This document shows, piece after piece, positions 24,457 to 32,274 of a stretch of DNA of 64,000 nt. Within the stretch, counting starts at the first letter, position 1. Each line of letters begins with the position of its first letter. Under the pieces are notes generated by a model that saw only the letters and a list, made by a program, of their open reading frames with translations, did not search any database and was not told where the DNA came from. A program made the position numbers and the translations under genes. The stretch is from Pseudomonas lurida (GTDB lineage: Bacteria; Pseudomonadota; Gammaproteobacteria; Pseudomonadales; Pseudomonadaceae): the NCBI RefSeq assembly GCF_013522705.1, contig NZ_JAAMRE010000003.1, positions 186,001 through 250,000 of the forward strand, given 5' to 3'.

Positions 24457-25314
24457 TTATGTGGTCCGATGATAAAATTCAATAATCTCATATGACCAAT
24501 ATATATTTCCGAATTTATCTATTGAGTAAGCGGCTAGATTTTTGTTAGACCATTTTTCAAATTCTTTTATTATGTTTTTTTCGAGGCTCTTCCAGAAGTT
24601 CGAATAATAGATAAGTGGTAGGGTGTGTCGCTCTATTAATTTATAGGATAGTGGAGGCGCACCTTTGTGTTTTTGCCCGTATCTATACAAGACGTCCTGT
24701 ATTCCGATCAGCGAGTTAAGACCTACTATTGCTCTTCCCTTAATGCTAAGGTGTTCGGGGAGTTGTTCAAGAAAACGCGACACTACCTCCTCGCCACAAA
24801 ACATTGCCTGGATAGGAAGTTCTGATGCTTGGTCTGCGGCATTCAGTTTATTAATAAGAGCTTGTGACGGTGTTCGCCAGCCGGGAGGGTTAAAAACTAT
24901 TGTTTGAAATTGTTTTTTTGGCAGGCTTTCGAATAAATCGCCGGTGTAAAATTCTATTCTGTTATTTTTTAAGTTTAAATGTTCGTTAAGCTTTGCGTGC
25001 TCGATAGATTTTTTAGATATATCCGTAGCTATTATGTCGTTGTTGCCAAGCTTACGCATCAAAAGAGCATGAACTCCGCTGCCCGTACCAAGATCCAAAA
25101 AACTTTTCTTTGAAGCGCTAGAGTCTAATGATCGTACTAGGTAGTCTCCAAGCCTTACACCGGCCAAGCTTACTTTAAAGACATTGGGTGAATGAATTAG
25201 ACTAATGCTCTGTCCCAGGCCGAAGTAAATTTTATATGTGTTATATAAATTTCTTGCGTGCTCAGTGTTAAGGCCTTTTTCCGCGTATGTGTTATGATCA
25301 ATAAGTCCCTGCAT
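24457..25314 (-). CDS. Class I SAM-dependent methyltransferase
   Basis: 285 residues from the ATG at 25314, chosen because GGAAGGAGC lies just upstream; the longer frame uses a TTG at 25353. SAM-binding motif I FLDLGTGSGVHALLMRK, acidic loop IIATDISKKSIEHAK, and motif IV NPPG (TIVFNPPGWRTPS), as in PrmC/HemK-like enzymes that methylate amides or amines. The ~75 N-terminal and ~70 C-terminal residues have no family I recognise and probably bind the substrate. Some methyltransferase-fold proteins instead cyclise SAM to azetidine-2-carboxylate; nothing seen decides this. Middle gene of the AT-rich operon. Confidence 0.8.
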   Translation of the reverse strand: MQGLIDHNTYAEKGLNTEHARNLYNTYKIYFGLGQSISLIHSPNVFKVSLAGVRLGDYLVRSLDSSASKKSFLDLGTGSGVHALLMRKLGNNDIIATDISKKSIEHAKLNEHLNLKNNRIEFYTGDLFESLPKKQFQTIVFNPPGWRTPSQALINKLNAADQASELPIQAMFCGEEVVSRFLEQLPEHLSIKGRAIVGLNSLIGIQDVLYRYGQKHKGAPPLSYKLIERHTLPLIYYSNFWKSLEKNIIKEFEKWSNKNLAAYSIDKFGNIYWSYEIIEFYHRTT

Positions 25315-25397
25315 TTTTATAAGCTCCTTCCCAGTTTCGCTGAGTGCGCGCAAGCCTTCTTTAGTCCTTTAGTAATGATTTTTTTTATTTTGTTTTT

Positions 25398-26123
25398 TTA
25401 GAATATCTCAATGGCTTGTTGTGTTGTTCCTCCGGGTGTCATAATTTTTTCGCAAAGCTTCATCGGGTGCTCTTGGTTTAATTTTATTAGTGTTGAAGTG
25501 CCGCTCATTATTTTTGTTGTAATCGATGAAGAACTTTCTTTGTCGAAGCCGACACTTATTGCATATTCATAAATTGCTGAAGCAAAGAAAGAGAAATATG
25601 CCGGTCCGCCCCCGACTAAGGCGGTGGCACCATCCATCAAACCTTCGTCTTTGATGGAGATCAGTAAGCCGAGTTTTGAAAGTAGATTTTTAACTTTTCT
25701 ATCGTTTTTTTGTGTCGTGGATGGAGCGGCGGTTAAAATGGTAACGCCTTCATTTTCAATACAAGGAAGATTTGGCATCGCACGAAATAGTTGTGAGCAA
25801 TTCAGGCGATTTGCCAACTCGAATATGCTAATGCCCGCGAGCACCGAGATTATGATGCCCGAGTACTGCCTAATTTGTGGACTTTTTTTTAAAAGTCGTG
25901 AGAGGTCTTGAGGTGTAGTTGCTAAGATTAAAAATTCTGAAGTTATTGGATTTGGCAGGGTTTCTGTCGCAGTGATCCCCCTATTGCTAATTGATGTCCG
26001 GCGAATGGCATCGGGATCAATCGCAACTATCGAGGTGTTTTGGTCAGCACGTCGTAAGCCAAGCGCTATCGCGCTGCCCATTTGACCAGCCCCTACAATT
26101 ATAATTTTCGTCAGCGCTTTCAT
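25398..26123 (-). CDS. Pyrroline-5-carboxylate reductase-like protein (ProC family), short
   Basis: 241 residues. NAD(P)-binding motif VGAGQMGSAIALGL at the N-terminus, then the ProC motifs ATTPQDL, SVLAGISI, RAMPNLPCIENEGVT and GGGPAYFSFFASAI, and the start of the final signature MTPGGTTQQAI. It then stops, about 25 residues earlier than usual ProC (~270). The ends of that helix help form the dimer and active site, so the enzyme may be altered or specialised rather than the housekeeping proline enzyme. RBS AGGAAA before the ATG. First gene of the AT-rich operon, so its promoter should lie in 26124-26289. Confidence 0.82.
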   Translation of the reverse strand: MKALTKIIIVGAGQMGSAIALGLRRADQNTSIVAIDPDAIRRTSISNRGITATETLPNPITSEFLILATTPQDLSRLLKKSPQIRQYSGIIISVLAGISIFELANRLNCSQLFRAMPNLPCIENEGVTILTAAPSTTQKNDRKVKNLLSKLGLLISIKDEGLMDGATALVGGGPAYFSFFASAIYEYAISVGFDKESSSSITTKIMSGTSTLIKLNQEHPMKLCEKIMTPGGTTQQAIEIF

Positions 26124-26289
26124 GATATTTCCTATTCGAGTGCTGTTTTTTCCAGCTTCGTCTCGAATTGAAAATTCATCAAATTGTTAGCGTCCTAAAA
26201 TCGTGTAGTCCATTTCTCATGAAGGAATGCGATGGAAGACTGTAGAAAGAAATATTAAGTACGGAACGCCGTAAATTCAGGCAATTAGG

Positions 26290-27666
26290 TCAGGCCAACA
26301 ACACCCGCAAACACTCCTCCATCGATCGCTGTTGCGTCTCTGCATACAACTTCAATTCATCAAGGGTCGGGCTGCCCAGGGCCTGCTCGAACTCGGCCTG
26401 GTTCGAGTTGGCCGCGTAGTGACTTTGCGCAGCGTCCCCCAGGTTCGACTGGAAGATTCCGGCTGCGCTCACTGGCAGGAAGTCCTCATAGACCAATGGT
26501 TCTACATCGATGTGTCCTGCGTCGATCAGCGCCGGCAGGGTGCGGGGTTGGTCGGCCTGGCCGCGGGCTGCCATGCCTGTGTGCGTGGCGAAGTAGCGAA
26601 AGTACGCCAGGCCCTGTTCGCGCATGTGCGTGTAGTTATCGGGGAACGCCTGGAAGTGCTGCGCCATCAACTGCGTGTAGCGCGCGGCGTTGCTCTCGTT
26701 GGGGAAGGCGCCCAACTCATCACGGGCGGCATTCAGCAGGCGGTCATACAGCGCGCGGCCCTTGGGCGTGAGTGCGACGCCGCGGTGTTCGATTTCGCCA
26801 AAACGTGCGCTGTGGCTGCCTTGGGCGTCGGTGAATGCGATGGGTTCGTCGAGGGCTTTGAAGCTGGTCTGGCGCAGCAGGATCGGACACTGGCGGCGGG
26901 GCGGGCCTTCGATCACGGCTTTGGGCGTGATGCCTTTACCGGGCATGGCGGCTTGTACTTGGTCGATGTCCAGGGTGCGCGGGGTGAGGTGGTTGATATG
27001 CGGGCCCTTGAAGGCCACCACGTCGGCGATCAGGCGATGCTGGTCGCTGAGTTGCCGGTATTGCGCGGCGGTAACCGTGGCGGTGTGGTGCCAGCGGAAC
27101 GTTTCCAGGGCCTGGCGGATAAATTCATCGGCATCCGCTGCGTTGAGGCCGCCGTCTCGCTCCGCCTGCTCGATCAACGCCAGGGCGCCCTGGGTGAAGA
27201 TCGAGCGTTTGGCCAGGGCGGTTTCGGCGAAGACGCGCAGTTCGGGGTTTTCGATCAGTTCCAGGCGCAGCAGCGACGTGAATACGCGAAACGGGCTGGC
27301 TTGCAGCGCGCTTTCATGCACCGCGCGGAACGCGGTGGAATGCACCGGTACACCCGCCGGGGTCAGGTCGTAATAGCCCACCGGCTGCATGCCCATGACC
27401 GCGAACAAACGGCGGATGGTAGCCAGCTCGGCGGCCGTGCCCAGGCGAATGGCGCCATGACGTTCCATGTCCAGGCGCTGGATTTCGCCGGTGCGTTGCA
27501 GCTGTTGCGCCAGTACCGGGTCGGCCTCAAGCGCCTGTGCGTTGACCTGCGCCACCAGTTCCATCAGCGCGCCATACAGCGGGACTTCCTCGCGGTACAT
27601 CTCGGACATGGCCTTGGAAAAGCCCTTGCGAATCTCGTCTGGGCTGACAGGTGCGCTGGCTGGCAT
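26290..27666 (-). CDS. hglS: 2-oxoadipate dioxygenase/decarboxylase (HglS, DUF1338)
   Basis: 458 residues from the ATG at 27666 (AGGA upstream); a longer frame to 27771 lacks similarity. Matches the DUF1338/VOC-like family whose characterised member, HglS of P. putida, converts 2-oxoadipate to D-2-hydroxyglutarate in D-lysine catabolism using Fe(II). Expected metal ligands are seen: His70 (MERHGAIRLG, with Arg74), His226 (GPHINHLTPR) and Glu293 (GEIEHRG). No other lysine genes are adjacent, so the link to that pathway is from family knowledge only. GC content returns to the genome norm from this gene on. Confidence 0.88.
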   Translation of the reverse strand: MPASAPVSPDEIRKGFSKAMSEMYREEVPLYGALMELVAQVNAQALEADPVLAQQLQRTGEIQRLDMERHGAIRLGTAAELATIRRLFAVMGMQPVGYYDLTPAGVPVHSTAFRAVHESALQASPFRVFTSLLRLELIENPELRVFAETALAKRSIFTQGALALIEQAERDGGLNAADADEFIRQALETFRWHHTATVTAAQYRQLSDQHRLIADVVAFKGPHINHLTPRTLDIDQVQAAMPGKGITPKAVIEGPPRRQCPILLRQTSFKALDEPIAFTDAQGSHSARFGEIEHRGVALTPKGRALYDRLLNAARDELGAFPNESNAARYTQLMAQHFQAFPDNYTHMREQGLAYFRYFATHTGMAARGQADQPRTLPALIDAGHIDVEPLVYEDFLPVSAAGIFQSNLGDAAQSHYAANSNQAEFEQALGSPTLDELKLYAETQQRSMEECLRVLLA

Positions 27667-27862
27667 AGAAAAATTCCTGATGACAATGGAAGAGGGCGTG
27701 AGCGTTGGCTGGATTTTGTTGAGCCCTGGGGCGGCTTGCAAACGAAGAATCCTCTGGACTTCATTCTGCAAACGAATGAGTCAAGGTAAAACCGAGTTCA
27801 TGTGCATTGATACGCGCAGGGGTTCTACACTGGCCGCCACCCATTGCCTGATGGAGGATTGG

Positions 27863-30496
27863 ATGAGCGCGTCTATTCTGCAAACGATCGAGGGCCGGCG
27901 CCTGCTTGGTGAGTGCGCCGACGCCTGGCGCGCGTGGGGGCCCTATCTGAGCGAACGCCAGTGGGGCACGGTGCGCGAGGACTACAGCGCCGACGGCGAT
28001 GCCTGGCGCTACTTTCCCCACGATCACGCGCGCAGCCGTGCCTATCGCTGGGGAGAGGATGGCCTGGCCGGTTTCAGCGACAAGGCGCAACACTGGTGCC
28101 TGGGCCTGGCGCTGTGGAACGAGCGCGACGCGATCATCAAGGAGCGTCTGTTCGGCCTGAACAACGCCGAGGGCAACCACGGGGAGGACGTCAAGGAGCT
28201 GTACTTTTTCGTCGACGGTGTACCGAGCCATGCCTACATGCGCATGCTGTACAAGTACCCGCACGCCGCGTTCCCCTATGACGACCTGGTCGCCGAGAAC
28301 GCCCGGCGCAGCTTGAGCGATGCCGAGTATGAAATCCTCGATACCGGGGTGTTCGAGGACAACCGTTATTGCGATGTCAGCGTCGAATACGCCAAGCACC
28401 AGCCCGACGATATTTTCATGCGTATCACCGTGCACAACCGCTCGCAGCAGCCCACGCGCCTGCAGGTGCTGCCGCAATTGTGGGCGCGCAATGACTGGAG
28501 CTGGACATTCGATGCACCCAAGCCACGGCTGAGCCTGGACGGCGAGCAGGTGTTGGCGCGTCATCCTGAGCTGGCGGATCGCCGTCTCAGCGCCTGGGGC
28601 CAGGACGGGCTGGAATGGGTGTTCTGTGAAAACGAGAGCAATGGCGTTCGGTTGAACGGTCAGGCAGCGCCGGGTCCGTTCAAAGATGGCATCAACGATT
28701 ACCTGGTGAGCGGCGTTGATTCGGCGATTCGTCGCGACGCCGGCACCAAGGTCGCCGCGCGTTTCATCCTCGATCTGGCGGGGCTGGCCAGCCAGACCCT
28801 GTACGTGCGCTTCGCGCCGTTGGCAGCGCCCCAGGTCAATGCGCGCAAGCTGTTCGAGCAGCGTCGCCAGGAGGCAGATGATTTCTATACGGCGTTGCAA
28901 CACGGCATCAGCGACGCGGACGCGCGCAATGTCCAGCGCCAGGCTCTGGCGGGGTTGCTGTGGTCCAAACAACTCTACTACTTCGACGTCAATCAATGGC
29001 TCGACGGCGATCCCACCCAGCCTGCGCCGCCTCGCGAGCGCCTGCATCTGCGCAATAGCCATTGGCGGCACCTGTCCAATTTCGACATCCTGACCATGCC
29101 CGACACCTGGGAATACCCGTGGTATGCCTCCTGGGACCAAGGGTTCCAGGCCGTTTCCATGGCGCTGATCGATCCGGGGTATGCCAAGCATCAGTTGTTG
29201 CTGCTGGTGAAAGATCGCTTCATGCACCCCAACGGCCAACTGCCGGCGTACGAATGGCGTTTCGACGACGCCAACCCGCCGGTGCACGCATGGGCCAGTT
29301 GGCGGGTGTATCAGCAGGACAAGGCGCTCACCGGTATCGGCGATTTGGATTTTCTTGAGCGTATCTTCCACAAGCTGCTGTTGAATTTTTCCTGGTGGGT
29401 CAACCGCAAGGACGCCGAGGGGCGCAACCTGTTCCAGGGCGGTTTCCTGGGCCTGGACAATATTGCGTTGTTCGATCGCTCGGCCGCGCTGCCGCCGGGC
29501 TATCAGCTCGATCAGGCCGACGGCACGGCGTGGGTGGCGGCGTATGCCCTGGACCTGATGCGTATCGCTCTGGAGTTGGCCAAGCGCAATGCCGTATATG
29601 TCGATATCGCGGTGAAGTTTTTCGAGCACTTCCTGTATATCGCGGGCGCTATTAACCGGGTCGACGACAGCGCCGAAGGCCTGTGGGACGAGCAGGATCT
29701 GTTCTTTTACGACGTACTGCACCGTCCCGACGGCCAGAACGAGCCGGTGCGCCTGCGCTCCATTGTCGGCCTGATGCCGCTGTTTGCCGTGCTGGTGCTG
29801 GAACAGCGCGAACACGAAGGGCTGGCGGGGTTGCGTGAACGGCTGTTGGGTTTCATGCATCACCGGCCGGACCTTGCCAAGCTGGTGTCGCGCTGGAACG
29901 AACCGGGCCAGGGCAATCGCCTGTTACTCGCGCTGTTGCGTGGCGAGCGCACCAAGGATTTGCTGCGGCGGATGCTCGATGCCGACGAATTCCTCTCGGC
30001 CTTTGGCGTGCGCTCCCTGTCCAAGGCGTTCGCCGAGCAGCCACTGGCGCTGAAGATGAATGGCGATACCCTGTGCGCCCGTTACCAGCCGGGTGAATCC
30101 GACTCGCGCCTGTACGGCGGCAATTCCAACTGGCGCGGGCCATTGTGGATGCCGGTGAACTACATGCTGATCGAATCGTTGCGCGAATTTCACCGCTACT
30201 ACGCGGACAACTTCTCGGTTGAATACCCTACGGGCAGCGGGTATCTGGCATCCCTGGAGGACGTGGCCGACAGCCTCAGCCAGCGGATGACCCGCCTGTT
30301 TCTGCGGGATGAAAACGGTTCACGACCGTCGATGGCGGGGTATGCGCAATTGGAGGCGGACCCGGCCAGTCGTGACCTGGTGTTGTTCCATGAGTATTTC
30401 CATGGCGAGACGGGGAGGGGGTTGGGAGCTTCACACCAAACGGGTTGGAGTGCGCTGGTGGCGTTGTTGCTGCAACCTAAGGGCAGACCCAGATAG
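27863..30496 (+). CDS. GH63/MGH1-like glucosidase
   Basis: 877 residues from the ATG at 27863 (GGAGG six bases upstream). No signal peptide, so cytoplasmic. The opening (YLSERQWGTVREDYSADGDAWRYFPHDHARSRAYRWGEDG) and the (alpha/alpha)6-barrel region (WYASWDQGFQAVSMALIDP, LPAYEWRFDDANPPVHAWA, GFLGLDNIALFDRS, NWRGPLWMPVNYMLIESL) match the large bacterial branch of glycoside hydrolase family 63-like proteins. Acidic residues in the two W-x-x-x-D and F-L-G-L-D motifs are likely catalytic. Likely acts on alpha-glucosides or mannosylglycerate-type compounds, substrate not proven. Divergent from hglS. Confidence 0.85.
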   Translation: MSASILQTIEGRRLLGECADAWRAWGPYLSERQWGTVREDYSADGDAWRYFPHDHARSRAYRWGEDGLAGFSDKAQHWCLGLALWNERDAIIKERLFGLNNAEGNHGEDVKELYFFVDGVPSHAYMRMLYKYPHAAFPYDDLVAENARRSLSDAEYEILDTGVFEDNRYCDVSVEYAKHQPDDIFMRITVHNRSQQPTRLQVLPQLWARNDWSWTFDAPKPRLSLDGEQVLARHPELADRRLSAWGQDGLEWVFCENESNGVRLNGQAAPGPFKDGINDYLVSGVDSAIRRDAGTKVAARFILDLAGLASQTLYVRFAPLAAPQVNARKLFEQRRQEADDFYTALQHGISDADARNVQRQALAGLLWSKQLYYFDVNQWLDGDPTQPAPPRERLHLRNSHWRHLSNFDILTMPDTWEYPWYASWDQGFQAVSMALIDPGYAKHQLLLLVKDRFMHPNGQLPAYEWRFDDANPPVHAWASWRVYQQDKALTGIGDLDFLERIFHKLLLNFSWWVNRKDAEGRNLFQGGFLGLDNIALFDRSAALPPGYQLDQADGTAWVAAYALDLMRIALELAKRNAVYVDIAVKFFEHFLYIAGAINRVDDSAEGLWDEQDLFFYDVLHRPDGQNEPVRLRSIVGLMPLFAVLVLEQREHEGLAGLRERLLGFMHHRPDLAKLVSRWNEPGQGNRLLLALLRGERTKDLLRRMLDADEFLSAFGVRSLSKAFAEQPLALKMNGDTLCARYQPGESDSRLYGGNSNWRGPLWMPVNYMLIESLREFHRYYADNFSVEYPTGSGYLASLEDVADSLSQRMTRLFLRDENGSRPSMAGYAQLEADPASRDLVLFHEYFHGETGRGLGASHQTGWSALVALLLQPKGRPR

Positions 30497-30514
30497 AGCT
30501 GCAGCAACGTATGG

Positions 30515-30841
30515 CTATTTTAGCGACACCTTGATTCCATTGATGTAAGTGAACGTCAGCGGAGGACTTGGTTGGCTTTGGTTTCCCCCCGCGCTGGTAG
30601 CGATACTGCCAGCAGCCAACGCTATTCCGCCGAAAAATCTAGGCTTAATCGGTGGCGGCGACGGGGAGATATCAGTGACTTCATCAAGTTTGATCGTTTC
30701 ACCTGAGGTCGTGATAATGCTCGCGTTGTCTTCGCTTAGGGCGACGATCCCAGTGGTTTTAACGATCGTTATTTTGACCAGCTCTTCGGCATTAATGGTT
30801 ACCGTCACACTGCCGCTTTCGTCGTTGGTTATGCTGTCCAT
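30515..30841 (-). CDS. Small hypothetical protein with one hydrophobic segment
   Basis: 108 residues, not recognised. The first ~60 residues are rich in Ser/Thr/Ile/Val in alternating strands (SVTVTINAEELVKITIVK). A Pro run (SPSPPPIKP) is followed by a Gly/Ala hydrophobic stretch (FFGGIALAAGSIATSAGG) and a short tail. Less GC-biased than its neighbours. The RBS is weak. Could be a small anchored or phage-like remnant protein; real but uncertain. Confidence 0.45.
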   Translation of the reverse strand: MDSITNDESGSVTVTINAEELVKITIVKTTGIVALSEDNASIITTSGETIKLDEVTDISPSPPPIKPRFFGGIALAAGSIATSAGGNQSQPSPPLTFTYINGIKVSLK

Positions 30842-31008
30842 GATGAGTACCCGCTTCGGTTTAGGAGGGTTTAGCGTGCAGTGATGTCCAGCTCGCGAAT
30901 ACTGTCAGAAATACTAGTTATCAAGATTGTTTGGCGATAAATCGTCTGACCCAAATAGTCGGATAAGAGGTTTTCCAAGCGCCATGCGGCAGTTGCTTTC
31001 CAGCATGC

Positions 31009-31040
31009 AAAAAAAATCCCGCCTTAAAGACGGGATTGGC
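31009..31040 (-). terminator. Rho-independent terminator of SCP2 gene
   Basis: Stem AATCCCG/CGGGATT (31015-31021, 31031-31037), loop of nine, followed on the minus strand by a T run. It lies 20 bases past the stop at 31059. Confidence 0.85.
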
Positions 31041-31058
31041 ATCAGGGTTGCCCTTGAA

Positions 31059-31373
31059 TCAAGCTGGGAACAGTTCGCTCAGCTTCATCGCCAGCATCAT
31101 GTCGCCTTCGGTGCGCAGCTTGCCGCCCATGAAGGCCTGCATGCCATCGGTCTCGCCGCTGACGATGCCTTCCAGGGTTTCGCTGTCCATCACCAGGGTG
31201 ACCTGAGCGTCTGGGTTTTCGCCTTCCTGCAGTTCGCAGGTCTTGTCCTTGACGATCAGGGAGAAGTTCTTGGTGTCGTCGATACGGAAACCGAACACCA
31301 GGTCCAGGCCTTCGGCGGCGCTTGGGTTGAATTTGGCTTTCATTGCTTCTACAGCTTTGGCTACGTCAGTCAT
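31059..31373 (-). CDS. SCP2 sterol-binding-domain protein
   Basis: 104 residues, single SCP2 domain of full length (AMKAKFNPSAAEGLDLVFGF, NPDAQVTLVMDSETLEGIVSG, AFMGGKLRTEGDMMLAMKLSELF). These stand-alone bacterial proteins bind lipids or fatty acyl groups; the exact role is unknown. Own terminator; 56 bases downstream of the phosphatase gene, so it may be co-transcribed with it. Confidence 0.92.
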   Translation of the reverse strand: MTDVAKAVEAMKAKFNPSAAEGLDLVFGFRIDDTKNFSLIVKDKTCELQEGENPDAQVTLVMDSETLEGIVSGETDGMQAFMGGKLRTEGDMMLAMKLSELFPA

Positions 31374-31429
31374 GGTTTCGATCCTTAAGGGTAGAGTCCA
31401 GTGACCTTGGGGTCACGGTTGGCCGCGGT

Positions 31430-32140
31430 TCATCGGAAGGTGATGAGCTGCGGCGCCTTCAACAGTTGCAAGTGGGTATGGCTGTTGAAGGAAGCCAGGG
31501 CCACCTCGCGGCCGCGGAATTTCAGCTGGTTGAGCGAGGTGTTTACAATTTGCCAGTTCAGTTCGAAGGCCTGGGCGGCGGGCATTCGGGTGATCAGATG
31601 GAGTAGGGCGGTGATGGTGCCGCCGGAGGTGAACACCGCAATTTTGTGCGAGTTGCTCGCCGCGTCCAGGATGCGTTGCAGGCCGCCTTGCACCCGTTCG
31701 ATGAACCCCAGCCAGCTCTCCAGCCCCGGCGGGTCGTAGGTGCCGGCCAGCCAGCGCTCGATGATCAGGGCGAAGATGCGTTGGAATTCACTGCGGTTCT
31801 GCGCGGCATTGCGCAGGATGTCCAAGGCTTCGGGCTCGCTGGTCAGCAGGTCGGGGAGCAGGGCGCGGATGATGGCGTCGGCGTCGAACTCGTTGAAGGC
31901 GCTGTCGGTTTCCAGGGCTGGTATCGGCAGGCCGAGCGCGCTGTACTGGTCGAAGGCGGCCGTCGCGGTGTGCTGCTGGCGGCGCAGGTCGCCGGCGATG
32001 CAGCGGTCGAACACCAGGCCCATGTCCGCCAGGTGGCGACCGAGTACTTGCGCTTGTTCCACGCCGATGGGCGACAGCACGTCGTAGTCGTCTGCACCGA
32101 AAGAGGCCTGGCCATGTCGAATCAAATAGATGCTGCCCAC
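31430..32140 (-). CDS. Histidine phosphatase family protein
   Basis: 236 residues taking the GTG at 32140 (GSIYLIRHGQASFG), because the catalytic RHG motif sits at the very N-terminus in this family; the longer frame to a TTG at 32200 looks spurious, and a GTG at 32149 is also possible. Motifs: phosphohistidine RHGQASFG, SPIGVEQAQVLGRHL, second half FTSGGTITALLHL in place of the usual second His segment. Phosphoglycerate-mutase-like fold; substrate unknown. Confidence 0.85.
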   Translation of the reverse strand: MGSIYLIRHGQASFGADDYDVLSPIGVEQAQVLGRHLADMGLVFDRCIAGDLRRQQHTATAAFDQYSALGLPIPALETDSAFNEFDADAIIRALLPDLLTSEPEALDILRNAAQNRSEFQRIFALIIERWLAGTYDPPGLESWLGFIERVQGGLQRILDAASNSHKIAVFTSGGTITALLHLITRMPAAQAFELNWQIVNTSLNQLKFRGREVALASFNSHTHLQLLKAPQLITFR

Positions 32141-32247
32141 GTCCGTCACCCGGTACGTTGAAAGTCTGGCGAGGTTATGAGGATGCCGGGGAGCTGTCAA
32201 TGAAAAAACATACGCTTGTTTTAAAAGCTCCTTAGAGTCCGCTCAAG

Positions 32248-32266
32248 GGCCCCGCCGTGCGGGGCC
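32248..32266 (-). terminator. Possible terminator hairpin after tpsA
   Basis: Perfect 8-bp stem GGCCCCGC/GCGGGGCC with a 3-base loop, nine bases past the stop at 32275. No T run follows, so it is a weak candidate, or only an mRNA-stabilising hairpin. Confidence 0.45.
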
Positions 32267-32274
32267 GGTGCACT

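Larger units (their letters stand above)
22374..26123 (-). other. AT-rich four-gene island
   Basis: The four genes here are far more AT-rich than all flanking genes (several 60-base lines are below 40% GC; e.g. 24241-24300 has 16 G/C), use A/T-ending codons, and stand on one strand with gaps of 83, 4 and 3 bases. No integrase, transposase, tRNA or clear direct repeat is seen at the edges (22136-22373 and 26124-26289). Most likely acquired from a lower-GC source and inserted between the YdcH-like and hglS genes. Confidence 0.8.

Noticed and set aside
22374..26123. Prophage or integrative element
   Set aside because: No integrase, structural genes, tRNA junction or direct repeats could be seen around the AT-rich genes.
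27761..29863. 700-codon minus-strand frame opposite the glucosidase
   Set aside because: No domain features; the + strand protein is clearly the real one.
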